From contig NZ_VYKJ01000004.1 in assembly GCF_008710095.1 (NCBI RefSeq), positions 357,785 through 421,784 of the forward strand: a stretch of 64,000 nt of DNA, given 5' to 3'. Numbering within the stretch: the first letter of the stretch is position 1; each line of letters begins with the position of its first letter. A program made the translations under genes and the position numbers. Shown here piece after piece: positions 1 to 8,846 of this stretch. The stretch comes from Affinibrenneria salicis (GTDB lineage Bacteria; Pseudomonadota; Gammaproteobacteria; Enterobacterales; Enterobacteriaceae). Under the pieces are notes generated by a model. It was given only the letters and a program-made list of their open reading frames with translations. It was not told where the DNA came from and did no database searches.

Positions 1-2157
1 ATAGCGACGGCTGGCCTGCTCCGGGTCGCCCAGCCGTCGCCACAGGCCGGCGATGCGGCGTCCGATGTCGGGACGATCGTCGCCGGCCGCGTCCGGCAGC
101 GCGTTGAGCGCCAGCTTTGCCGCCTTTTCACGCTGCAGGGCGATCAGCGCATCGATAACGCCGAGCCGCGCCTCCAGGCTGTCCGGCGTGTGCGCCAGCA
201 CCGCGCGATAGCCCGCCAGCGCCAGCGCCGCCTCGCCATTTTCCAGATGCCAGTCGGCCAGCAGCACATCACGGCGCGGCGAGGCCGGCAATGTCTGCAC
301 AAGCGTCGCCGCCTGTTGCGTCAGTCCGGCGCGACGCAGCGACCAGGCGCGGCGGAAGATCTCTTCCTGCTGCAGTCGCTGCGTCAGCGAGCGCAGGCGC
401 GATTCCTGGCTGGCTTCCGGCGTGCGGTTGAGCCGGGACAGCGCCTGAGCGCCGCGATCGCTGGCGGCGAGATACAGACTCCAGGCGTAGAGCCGGGCGG
501 CATCGTCCGGCTGTCGGCGCAGCATCGCATCCATCAGACTATCCGCCTGCTCCGGCTGAGCGCTTTCGCGCAGCGCGCCCGCCAGTCGGTAGTGCAGCCA
601 GACGTCGTGCGGCGCGGCGTCGAGCGCCTGACGATAGCGTGCGATGGCCTCGCTGCGTCGTCCCTGCGCCGCCAGCCGATCCGCATCGGCGCCGAGCGCA
701 ACGCCGCGCAGCGCGCTCAGCGTCGCCGCCAGCGCCTGCCTTTGTCCCTGGGACAGGCCGCTATCGAGAAAGAACAGAGCGCTTTGCGGCGATTGTTGCT
801 GGTAGAGCGCGACGAGGCGGCGCAGCGCGGTCGCGTTATCGGGCGCCCGGCGCAATGCCTGGCGGTAGTTTTGTTCGGCCTGCGGGTTATGCCGGCGCGC
901 CCGTTCCACGTCGCCCAGTCCGACCAGGGCCTCGCTGTGGCTGTCGTCCAGGGTAAGCGCCAGTCGAAAGTGACGTTCGGCGACCGCCAGATCCTGCTGC
1001 GCCAGCGCGCGCCCGGCGCGTTCTATCGCCAGCCAGTAACGGGTCGATTGCAGCAGACTTTGCCATTTGGCCATTCTGACGCTCTGTTCATCCGCTTTCA
1101 GCGCCCGTTCGAAATAGCCGGTCGCCTCCTCGCGCCGCCGGGCGCGCGACAGCGCCAGACCGAGCGAGCCGAGCAGCTCCGCGTCGTTAGGGTTAGCGCG
1201 AAGCGCGGCGCGCAGGGCAGGAATGGCCGTCGCGCCCTCGCCGTGCGCCACGCGCGCCAGGCTGGCGGCGCGCTGACGGAATTCGGGGTCGGCGAGCAAC
1301 GCTTGCTGGCGCGCCAGCTCCTGCTGACCGCCGCGCTGTTCGTCCGCCGTCGCGAACAACGCCAGATACTGGCGCAGTTGCGCTACGCCGGCGTGGGAAA
1401 CCGGCTGCGCTTTGATGTGATTCAGCCAGAACGCGGCGGCGTCTTCTCGTCCGCGGCTGCCGTTGGCCAGCGCCCGCAGATAAGGCAGCGCCTGCGGCAG
1501 CTGTTCGCGCGCCAGCAGCATCCTGACGATCTGCAGCCGTATGCGCTCGCTGCCCGGATACTCCTCGTCCAGCGCCTGCAGCGCTCTCAGCGCGGCGGGC
1601 TGCCGGTCGTCGATGCGCGCCACCAGGCGCCAGTATTCAAACGCCGTGTCCGCCGAGGGAAAAACGCCCTGAAACAGACGGTCGTAGGCGGCGCGGGCCT
1701 GCGGCAGCCGCCCGGTGGCGGCCAGCAGACGCGCCTGTTGCCACTGCTGACGCCCTTCGTCCGTCGTAAGGCGCAGCGCGACGTTCGATTGGCGCGCCGC
1801 GCGCGAGTCGGGGGCGTCGCGCATCAGGCGCGCCAGGTACTGACGGGCTTTTTCTCTGTCGCCCTGCCAGAGCGCCCGTCGCAGCTGCGCGGCAATCACC
1901 TCGGGATGGTTGGGCGCAATGCTTTCCAGCCGGTACAGCGCCTGCGCCGCCAGATCGTATTTGTGGCTGGTCTCGGCGGCGCGCACCTGTTGCAGCAGCC
2001 CGTCTTCAGCCGCCGGGGACGGCGCAACCGCCCCCGCGGTCGATAAAGGCAGGACGACGAGGCAGGGCAGGAGAACGCCCGGCCAGTTTATTGCGCGCGC
2101 GCGCATACCGTTCAACGCGGCGCGGCGTCCGGCCGCGCGCTCCGGGCCTGTTGGCAT
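1..2157 (-). CDS. bcsC: BcsC, cellulose export TPR/outer-membrane protein (partial, C-terminus outside window)
   Basis: The minus-strand frame is open from about 2157 to the window edge with no stop, about 719 codons. It begins with a hydrophobic signal-like stretch (around residues 18-40, WPGVLLPCLVVLPLSTAG) followed by back-to-back TPR-like helical repeats rich in Ala, Leu, Arg and Gln. This is the N-terminal periplasmic TPR scaffold of BcsC; the C-terminal outer-membrane beta-barrel would lie beyond position 1. In the family, BcsC carries the glucan chain across periplasm and outer membrane. It directly follows bcsB, with no bcsZ between them. The start is uncertain: ATG at 2157, an in-frame GTG at 2169 overlapping the bcsB stop (GTGA), or ATG at 2106 nearer the signal peptide. 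The long plus-strand reading frame over the same region is a GC-driven shadow. Confidence 0.9.
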   Translation of the reverse strand, partial: MPTGPERAAGRRAALNGMRARAINWPGVLLPCLVVLPLSTAGAVAPSPAAEDGLLQQVRAAETSHKYDLAAQALYRLESIAPNHPEVIAAQLRRALWQGDREKARQYLARLMRDAPDSRAARQSNVALRLTTDEGRQQWQQARLLAATGRLPQARAAYDRLFQGVFPSADTAFEYWRLVARIDDRQPAALRALQALDEEYPGSERIRLQIVRMLLAREQLPQALPYLRALANGSRGREDAAAFWLNHIKAQPVSHAGVAQLRQYLALFATADEQRGGQQELARQQALLADPEFRQRAASLARVAHGEGATAIPALRAALRANPNDAELLGSLGLALSRARRREEATGYFERALKADEQSVRMAKWQSLLQSTRYWLAIERAGRALAQQDLAVAERHFRLALTLDDSHSEALVGLGDVERARRHNPQAEQNYRQALRRAPDNATALRRLVALYQQQSPQSALFFLDSGLSQGQRQALAATLSALRGVALGADADRLAAQGRRSEAIARYRQALDAAPHDVWLHYRLAGALRESAQPEQADSLMDAMLRRQPDDAARLYAWSLYLAASDRGAQALSRLNRTPEASQESRLRSLTQRLQQEEIFRRAWSLRRAGLTQQAATLVQTLPASPRRDVLLADWHLENGEAALALAGYRAVLAHTPDSLEARLGVIDALIALQREKAAKLALNALPDAAGDDRPDIGRRIAGLWRRLGDPEQASRRY

Positions 2158-2165
2158 GGATCGCT

Positions 2166-4427
2166 TCACGACGCGGCCTCGTCGCCCAGGCGACGCCGGC
2201 TAATTTGCCGCATTAGTCGCCGGATGATCAGGGCTAACAGCAACGCCATCGCGAGCGCGCCCGCCGCCAGCCAGCCCGGATGCGGCGCCAGCAGATTCCA
2301 CAGGCTTTCCCACCAGGGCAGGTAGCCGACGTACCAGCTGTCGCCGACCCGCAGGCTGTTCACCCCGGCGGTGCGGATCAGGGCGACGGAACCGTAGATG
2401 GCGGCCCGTTTGCCGCTGTCGTTCAGCGCCTCATTCAGCAGTTCGCTGGCGGGTACGCTGTCCGCCAGCAGCGCCACGACGGCGCGCTGGTCGCGGTACG
2501 GCGATTGAAAGCTGACGATGGCGGCCAGCGGTCCTTCCGCGCGGATCGCCGTCAGGCTGGCCGGTTGACGATCATCGGCGCTGAGCGCCGCCGTTGCCAG
2601 TCGCGGCTGGCGCCGCGGTTTTTTCACCAGACTTTCGGTTTCCGACATCAGCAAATTAAGGTTGCTATTATCGCGCAGCGCCGCCGGCAACGCGCCGATC
2701 AGCAACAGGTCGACATCCTTATCGCGCGCCTGGCGCCAGTCGTCGGTGAGCTGCACGTTCAGCGCCGGTGCGCCGATCTGCGCGCCGATATTGCCCAGCG
2801 TATTGAGCAGAACGCCAACCTGCGCCGGCGTCGGCGTCGGGTTGACCAGCACCAGCGTTTGCGCCAGATCCGCCTGGCGGCTGAACGGGAAGCCGGCGTT
2901 GGCGAACGCGCTTAGCGAGGGCATTTCGAGATAGTGGCGATAGCCGGTGAAATCGATACTGGAATCGCCGTCGACCACGACATGGTGCGCGATGGGCGCG
3001 ATATCGGCATAGAGACCGTCTTGCTCGCGGCTCAGGGCGGCGGCGGCATAATCGAAGTCGAAACGCAGCGGATTGGCGATGTCGGGCCGCAGCGCGGGCA
3101 GGGCGAAGGTCGTGCCCGCGTCCTGTTGCCCCTGAACCAGCGGGATATGCAGTTGCCACGGACCTGGGGCGTCTTTATCGCCCAGCGGCGTATCCTGTAC
3201 GAACTGATTATTTAAATATACGGCCAGCCGTGAGCCGTCGTGCGGCAGGGGGGCGCTGTAGCGATACCGCAGATGTATTCCGATGCTGCGTTCGCGCGGC
3301 TGGTAGAGATCCGGCGGCAGGCGCAGCAGCAGAGAAATCGACCGGGGCCGTGCGCCGTCCGCCTGGAACTGCCCCTCATACTGCTGCAGCTCGGCGAAGC
3401 GCGTCGGACGGTCGGTGCGCACCCAATTGGGCGCGTCGTAGGGCGCGCGCGGCGCCAGCGGCGTAACGCTTTCCACCACGGCGGTCTGACCGCGCAGCAG
3501 CACGTCGCCCTGGGCGATGCCCTGCGCCGCCGTCACCAGATCATTATCGTCTCGTCCCAGCACCAGCAGCATTTTGGCGCAGGCGTCGTCCGGCTGGCTG
3601 CGCAACATCAGGGTCGGTTTATCGACCGGCGGCAGCGTTTTGAGAAAGTCCGGTCGGCGCGCATTGGTGGCGAATACCAGCGCGTGCCGTTGCGCGGGCA
3701 ACTGATTATACAGTACCGGGAAGCGCTGGCCGCGCCAGTCGGCTCTGACGCCGAACCAGGAGGCCATGATCGCCGCGGCGCGCTGTTCGGTCGCGCCCGG
3801 CGCGGCGGCGAACACCATCGGCAGCGTAAGCGGCTGGCCGTCGCGCGCGTCGAAAAACGGCTCCGGGAAACGCGCCAGATCGTTTTGCAACGGCAGTTTG
3901 CGCAGCGTCAGGGCCAGCGAACTGTCCTGAGCGATGTTCAGCCAGATGGCGTTATTGTCGGCATTTTCGTGCCGGTCGGCGTAGTGGCCGACCAAAGACA
4001 GGCGCAGCCGATTAAAATCGCCGATAGCGCGCGGATCGAGGGTTAACTGCGCCTGACGGGCGCTGCCCGCCGGTGTCGGATCCAGAGCGACGATGCCGAC
4101 CAGCTCGTCATTCAGGTAGACCTGCAGATGCGATTGAACCGGGAGCAGGGCGGGCGACGCGCGATAGTTGAGCCGCAGTAGCGCGCCGGTGACCATTTCG
4201 TCGCTGCGCACGCCGAATTCGATCTGCCCGTCGGGCCGGTTGCCCTGCAGATGGACGTTGCCGGGCGGCGGCGCGATCTTGCCGAAGCTCAACAGGTTTT
4301 CACGTTCCGGCGCGCAGGACGCTGCGGCGATCGGCGGGGAAGTCGGCGCCGTGGCGGCGCGCCCTGCGGGAGAAAGCGGCGCAAGGCTCAGCAGTAGCAA
4401 AGGAAACCAGCGTAGTCTGTTTGTCAT
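2166..4427 (-). CDS. bcsB: BcsB, cellulose synthase periplasmic regulatory subunit
   Basis: 753 residues, close to the usual size for BcsB. An N-terminal signal peptide (about residues 1-25, ending PAGRAAT) precedes alternating carbohydrate-binding-like and flavodoxin-like periplasmic domains. A single C-terminal transmembrane helix (WLAAGALAMALLLALIIRRL) is followed by a basic tail. In the family this subunit packs its tail anchor against BcsA and guides the glucan through the periplasm. The start lies 7 bases after the bcsA stop and the 3' end meets bcsC, so this is one transcription unit (bcsR-Q-A-B-C). The sequence is very GC-rich like the rest of the cluster. Confidence 0.93.
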   Translation of the reverse strand: MTNRLRWFPLLLLSLAPLSPAGRAATAPTSPPIAAASCAPERENLLSFGKIAPPPGNVHLQGNRPDGQIEFGVRSDEMVTGALLRLNYRASPALLPVQSHLQVYLNDELVGIVALDPTPAGSARQAQLTLDPRAIGDFNRLRLSLVGHYADRHENADNNAIWLNIAQDSSLALTLRKLPLQNDLARFPEPFFDARDGQPLTLPMVFAAAPGATEQRAAAIMASWFGVRADWRGQRFPVLYNQLPAQRHALVFATNARRPDFLKTLPPVDKPTLMLRSQPDDACAKMLLVLGRDDNDLVTAAQGIAQGDVLLRGQTAVVESVTPLAPRAPYDAPNWVRTDRPTRFAELQQYEGQFQADGARPRSISLLLRLPPDLYQPRERSIGIHLRYRYSAPLPHDGSRLAVYLNNQFVQDTPLGDKDAPGPWQLHIPLVQGQQDAGTTFALPALRPDIANPLRFDFDYAAAALSREQDGLYADIAPIAHHVVVDGDSSIDFTGYRHYLEMPSLSAFANAGFPFSRQADLAQTLVLVNPTPTPAQVGVLLNTLGNIGAQIGAPALNVQLTDDWRQARDKDVDLLLIGALPAALRDNSNLNLLMSETESLVKKPRRQPRLATAALSADDRQPASLTAIRAEGPLAAIVSFQSPYRDQRAVVALLADSVPASELLNEALNDSGKRAAIYGSVALIRTAGVNSLRVGDSWYVGYLPWWESLWNLLAPHPGWLAAGALAMALLLALIIRRLMRQISRRRLGDEAAS

Positions 4428-4434
4428 TATCTTA

Positions 4435-7035
4435 TCATCGGTTGAATCGTGGTCTGGAAACGACGGCGTCGACCCTGACCGGGCGCGGAAGAAACGATGC
4501 CAGCCAGGCGATCAGCATCGTCAGAAAAAAGAACAGGCGACGTAAGCGGCGCGGACCGTATTCGACCAGCCGCAGGTAGCCGCCGACGCTGAGCCGGGCG
4601 ATATCCGCCAGACTGCGCAGCGGCCGGTCCGCCGGCATGCTGCTCTGCCATAGCGCCCAGGTATCGGCGCGGGCAAAGGTGCACTGAACGAAGTGGATGT
4701 GTTGTTCGGTAGTTAAGGAATGCAGTCGGAGTCCGATGGCGTTGCCCTGTGACCGACAGACCTCGCAGGGGAAATAGCGCTCCTGACGACCCTGGTGCAG
4801 AACCAGCACCACGGCCTCCCCGTTTTGCAGTTGTTGCTCGTCGCGCAGCGTGACGCCGACGCCGTCGTTGGCGTAGTCGCGCAGCGTACAGGGCAGAAGA
4901 TGGCCGTTTTTCCGCGCCAGCGCCGCCGGCAGCGCGATATCCACCCGCTGCGACTCGCGCTGCTGGCGCGCTTCGACGGCCACGGCCAGCGCGCCGCCCA
5001 GGATCACCATGTTATACAGCACCCATACCAGACTGAGAGCGACGGTCATCATCTCGTGCGCCGGCCCGTAGCAGATGCGCCAGATCGCCGTCGCCAGACC
5101 GGCCAGGTTGAACAGCACCAGCAGCAGGTAAGGGCGTGAAATGCTCCAGTCGAGATGACGTTCTTCGATCAGGCCGCCTTTGGCGGTGACGTTGAACACG
5201 CCCTTGTGTGGATTGAACAGCGCCACGGCGGTGGGGCGGGCGATATACCAGGCCAGCACCGTTTCGTAGATTTCGCTCCAGAACGAGTGGCGATAGCGCC
5301 CCTGAATACGCGAGTTGGTCAGGCTGGTGTGCAGGATATGCGGCAGCGCGTACAGCGCGATGGCCAGCGCCGGCGCGAAGATGATACAGGCGTGGCACAG
5401 CAGGAAAGCCAGCGGCGCCAGCAGGAAGATCAGCCGCGGAATACCGGACAGGAAGTGCAGCATGGCGTTGGCGTAGCACAGCCGCTGGACCAGACTCAGC
5501 CCTTTGCCCAACAGCGGGTTGTCCAGCCGGAAGATCTGCACCATGCCGCGCGCCCAGCGGATGCGTTGGCCAATATGGGCGGCAAGGCTTTCCGTCGCCA
5601 GCCCGGCGGCCTGCGGAATGCGGATATAGGCGGAGGTGTAGCCCCGACGGTGCAGGCGCAGCGAGGTATGTGCGTCCTCGGTCACGGTTTCCACGGCGAT
5701 GCCGCCGATTTCATCCAGCGCGGTACGGCGAATGACGGCGCAGGAACCGCAAAAGAAGGCGGCGTTCCAGACATCGTTGCCGTTCTGCACCAGCCCGTAA
5801 AACAGCATGCCTTCATTCGGCATCCGACGGAAGCGGCCGAGATTGCGCTCAAACGGATCGGGCGAGAAGAAATGGTGCGGCGTTTGCAGCATCCCCAGCC
5901 GCGGCTCCTTGAGAAACCAACCCATCGTCGTCTGCAGAAATGTGCGGGTCGGCACGTGGTCGCAGTCGAAAATGGCGACGAAGGCACTGCGGCAGGCGGT
6001 GCGCAGCGCGTGATTGATGTTGCCCGCTTTGGCGTGCTCATGGTCGGCGCGGGCGATATAACGGATGCCGAGGCGGGCGGCGAAGGCGCGAAATGCGGGC
6101 CGATCGCCATCGTCCAGCAAATAAATCGTCAGCTTGTCGCGCGGCCAGTCGATACCCAGCGCGGCATACAGCGTCGTTTCCACCACATTGAGCGGTTCGT
6201 TATAGGTGGGGATCAGCAAATCGACCGTCGGCCACGCGTCGGTATCCGCGGGCAGCGTCACCGGCTGGCGGTCCAGCGGCCACAGCGTTTGAAAGTACCC
6301 CAGCACCAGCACGCTCCAGGTGTAGGTTTCGGCCGCGATCAGCAACAGGCCGAACGTTACGCTGAGCGGCTCGTCCCAACTGAGCGTTGTGCTGAAACGC
6401 CACCACAGATAGCGGCTGGAGACGATCAGCGACAGCAGTATCAACATCAGGGTCGGCAGGCGACCGGGGAGGAGCCGCAACACCAACGCGCTGGCCAAAA
6501 GCAGCGCGACGAAGTCGGTCTGAGCGCCGATGTCGAACGGCTGCGTGATGCAGATCAGCGCCAGCGCCGTCGCGCCGACCGCGGCGATCGATAGCGTCAG
6601 GCGGCGATAGCCGGCGGGCAGATCCGTCAGCGTCGTTTCCAGCCGCCGCGCAGTCCGCGCTTTATCCGACAGCCGCGCCAGCCCGCGTTCGAAAAGCCGG
6701 CGGCCCGCGCGCCTGACGCAGCGTGGTGGAAAATACCGGGCGGGCCGGGCACGGCGCGGGAAAAACAGCGCCAGCCACAGGCCCTGCAGCAGATAGCGCA
6801 CAATGTCCAGCGGGCGCGGCCTGCGTGGATCGATATGGGGAAACAGCTGGCGTCGTTGGCGTAACAGGCGTCGCCAGGCCGGCGCTTCCAGACGGAAAAA
6901 CAGCCAGGCCAGCGTCACCCACAGCAGGCAGAACGCCGCCGTGGCGCGGCAGACGCCGGCGCGGCGCGCCCGGCGATAGCGAACCGACAACGCCTGCTGG
7001 ACCGGCGGGCAGAGCAACCCGCGCAGAGGATTCAT
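4435..7035 (-). CDS. bcsA: BcsA, cellulose synthase catalytic subunit (UDP-forming, GT2, PilZ domain)
   Basis: 866 residues, the usual enterobacterial length. N-terminal membrane helices lead into a family-2 glycosyltransferase domain. Its motifs are all visible: TYNEP and LLDDGD (UDP binding), DCDH (DxD metal site), TED (general base) and QRIRWARG (QxxRW, acceptor). More transmembrane helices follow, then a PilZ domain with an RESQR (RxxxR) arm and a DYANDG turn, the cyclic-di-GMP receptor. The enzyme polymerises glucose from UDP-glucose while secreting the chain across the inner membrane, activated by c-di-GMP. The ATG at 7035 follows GGAG and lies just after the bcsQ stop. Confidence 0.96.
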   Translation of the reverse strand: MNPLRGLLCPPVQQALSVRYRRARRAGVCRATAAFCLLWVTLAWLFFRLEAPAWRRLLRQRRQLFPHIDPRRPRPLDIVRYLLQGLWLALFFPRRARPARYFPPRCVRRAGRRLFERGLARLSDKARTARRLETTLTDLPAGYRRLTLSIAAVGATALALICITQPFDIGAQTDFVALLLASALVLRLLPGRLPTLMLILLSLIVSSRYLWWRFSTTLSWDEPLSVTFGLLLIAAETYTWSVLVLGYFQTLWPLDRQPVTLPADTDAWPTVDLLIPTYNEPLNVVETTLYAALGIDWPRDKLTIYLLDDGDRPAFRAFAARLGIRYIARADHEHAKAGNINHALRTACRSAFVAIFDCDHVPTRTFLQTTMGWFLKEPRLGMLQTPHHFFSPDPFERNLGRFRRMPNEGMLFYGLVQNGNDVWNAAFFCGSCAVIRRTALDEIGGIAVETVTEDAHTSLRLHRRGYTSAYIRIPQAAGLATESLAAHIGQRIRWARGMVQIFRLDNPLLGKGLSLVQRLCYANAMLHFLSGIPRLIFLLAPLAFLLCHACIIFAPALAIALYALPHILHTSLTNSRIQGRYRHSFWSEIYETVLAWYIARPTAVALFNPHKGVFNVTAKGGLIEERHLDWSISRPYLLLVLFNLAGLATAIWRICYGPAHEMMTVALSLVWVLYNMVILGGALAVAVEARQQRESQRVDIALPAALARKNGHLLPCTLRDYANDGVGVTLRDEQQLQNGEAVVLVLHQGRQERYFPCEVCRSQGNAIGLRLHSLTTEQHIHFVQCTFARADTWALWQSSMPADRPLRSLADIARLSVGGYLRLVEYGPRRLRRLFFFLTMLIAWLASFLPRPVRVDAVVSRPRFNR

Positions 7036-7040
7036 GGCGG

Positions 7041-7757
7041 CTACTCCGTTATCGGCTGGCGCAGCCAGACGGCCAGCGCGTTCAGCTCTTCGGCCGCCAG
7101 CGACTGCGGACGGTATTCGCCGAGCGGCTGTTTATGCAGCATCGCCTCGGCGACGGCTTCATCATGGTGTACGGTGAGCGGAACGCGCCGACGCAGCGAG
7201 ACGCTCCACAATTGGTGCAGATCCTGCTGGGCGGCGCTGTGCAGACTGAACTGATTGATAAGGTACCAGCCGCCGGGCGCGGGCGTAGCCCGGTGCAGGC
7301 GCAGATGGCAGTTGGCGTCGGGCATTATTACCTGAATCAGCCGGTCGACGCGCGGCAGCGCTGCGGCATCGAGACGGGCGGGAATATCCAGCAGGACCCA
7401 GTCGTAGTCGCGCCGCAGCGCCGGCAGGCATTGATCGAGCCAGGGCTGCAAAATATCGGCCGGCGCGCGGTAAAAGCGCGCCCGTTCGGCGGCGCTGAGC
7501 TCCCCGCACGGGATAAAATCCAGCCCCGGTCGGTAGCGCCGGGCGCCAGGGCGCGCGTCGTCGTCGCCCAGCGCCGCGCGCAGCCAGCCGGCGGTATCCC
7601 CGAACGGCGTATTGAAATGCTGGCCGAGCTGATTGGCGGGCGACAGATCCAGCGCCACGACCTTCTCGTCAGGGTGATGCAGCGCCCAGGCCAGTCCGGC
7701 GGTCAGGGCCGTGGCGCCGACGCCGCCGCGTATGCCCTGCAGCGCGATCACCGGCAT
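7041..7757 (-). CDS. bcsQ: BcsQ, MinD/ParA-like cellulose synthesis localisation protein
   Basis: 238 residues. The N-terminus has the P-loop GIRGGVGATALTAGLAWAL, matching the BcsQ version of the deviant Walker A. Later blocks with WVLLDIPARLD and VIMPDANCHLRLH are also BcsQ-like. The family is a SIMIBI ATPase needed for polar cellulose secretion in type II bcs systems, working with BcsR and usually BcsE. The gene overlaps bcsR by 10 bases and is followed by bcsA after 5 bases, so translation is probably coupled. Confidence 0.92.
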   Translation of the reverse strand: MPVIALQGIRGGVGATALTAGLAWALHHPDEKVVALDLSPANQLGQHFNTPFGDTAGWLRAALGDDDARPGARRYRPGLDFIPCGELSAAERARFYRAPADILQPWLDQCLPALRRDYDWVLLDIPARLDAAALPRVDRLIQVIMPDANCHLRLHRATPAPGGWYLINQFSLHSAAQQDLHQLWSVSLRRRVPLTVHHDEAVAEAMLHKQPLGEYRPQSLAAEELNALAVWLRQPITE

Positions 7758-7957
7758 GGCGTAACGTCTCCGGCGGTCCGGGCATCCAGTTCGTCCAGCA
7801 GCGGCCAGCGCGCCATTATTTCTCCATGGCGCTGTTCCGCATAAATATCGATATATTGATCCGGTAAAAGAGAATAAACGCGATTCAGGCGAGCAATGTC
7901 GTCTTGCTGTTTATTACAGTCTATGACGCGATAGAAGACGTTTTCTTTTTTCATCAT
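7748..7957 (-). CDS. bcsR: BcsR (YhjR family) small cellulose-cluster protein
   Basis: Small protein of about 69 residues starting MMKKENVFYRVIDC and carrying the family-typical RWPLLDEL near its C-terminus. BcsR is a short partner of BcsQ in the type II cellulose secretion machine. The start was placed at ATG 7957 (or 7954); an upstream in-frame TTG at 7981 would add eight residues but is not needed. It is the first gene of the bcsRQABC unit and overlaps bcsQ. The region upstream is the divergent bcs control region. Confidence 0.8.
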   Translation of the reverse strand: MMKKENVFYRVIDCNKQQDDIARLNRVYSLLPDQYIDIYAEQRHGEIMARWPLLDELDARTAGDVTPCR

Positions 7958-8846
7958 CCAGTGATAATAAGCAGGTGGCAAATAAAGCGCATTTGAGGCG
8001 CTAAGGTAAAGTTTCGGTATTGAATCATAAGATTAATCTGTATTGTTCTAAAAAATAGTATAATTGTAATAAAGTTATGAAATACGGCGCGCCCCGCATC
8101 CGACCAGAATCTGTTCTGGTTGCTGGATGGTCGGTTACCCGAATAAATTCATATTAGCTTCTTAAATAAGCGATAATCTAAAGGGGCTGGCGCCGCGCGG
8201 ACTCATACCCGGTCGATGTTGGTTCGCCATGCATTCAACCAGCCGCCCGGACGGTTCGGGCAGGCGATGGACTGCCCGACTGCCCGACTGCCCGACTGCC
8301 CGACTGCCCGACTGCCCGACTGCCCGACTGCCCGACTGGCGGTCCGCGTGGTCATCGGGGCGCGAATTTCACTTTATTTTATTTTATTTCATTTTATGTG
8401 ATCGTAAGTGAATGGAATAATCTGGCGATTATTTCGCTGAGTTATTATGCCCAATAAAATATTCTGGCAATAAACATTAACGTCAATGTGAATAATATTG
8501 ACCTGTGCGCAGAATGTTATTCTGAATATTGGTTTTATATGCGTAATGTTGAAAAATTGTCAGCCTGCGAGTAACGAAATACGTAACGTAAAGGGGTGTG
8601 TTTTTCTCTGCGTGAAATGAAAATATGTCGACTTGTGGCCTGGATGATATAGATTGTGGAGCGATGAATGTTCGGGATGAATAATAGGTGTCTGACGTTT
8701 TAAATATTCTGTTATTTTTTAATAAATTATACGCTATTTCCCCGTCGACTCCTTACGCGGCGGGCTTTTGTCGTTTGTCCTCGCCGTACCCCAAAGAGAT
8801 GAGGACGGCCAGCGACGTTTTTTCATCATTGGATGTGTAATAAGTC
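7958..8846. promoter_or_regulatory. Divergent control region between bcsRQABC and bcsG
   Basis: An 889-bp gene-free interval, mostly AT-rich, unlike the GC-rich bcs genes. It must hold the promoters of the minus-strand bcsR operon and plus-strand bcsG. It contains the 8-bp tandem repeat (separate entry) and, after it, an AT-rich TTTTATTT-like stretch at about 8355-8400. I see no convincing bcsE or bcsF reading frame here. Individual promoters could not be assigned by eye. Confidence 0.5.
8271..8338. repeat. Tandem octanucleotide repeat (ACTGCCCG x8)
   Basis: Eight perfect head-to-tail copies of ACTGCCCG from 8271 to 8334, followed by a partial copy (ACTG). The unit length is not a multiple of three, so copy-number change would shift any reading frame or alter promoter spacing. 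It lies about 313 bases upstream of the bcsR start and 509 bases upstream of bcsG. Perfect short-unit repeats like this are typical slippage sites. The small reading frames that run through it are low-complexity and probably not genes. Confidence 0.95.

Noticed and set aside
190..2046. Long plus-strand frame of 618 codons
   Set aside because: Arg/Gln-rich shadow of bcsC; the minus strand encodes clear TPR repeats continuous with the bcs operon.
5155..6594. 479-codon plus-strand frame
   Set aside because: GC-driven antisense shadow of bcsA, which has all catalytic motifs.
8264..8340. CRISPR-like array
   Set aside because: Units are 8 bases with no spacers; a simple tandem repeat.
8216..8411. 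Two overlapping small frames through the octamer repeat
   Set aside because: Low-complexity product of the tandem repeat; no ribosome site or domain.
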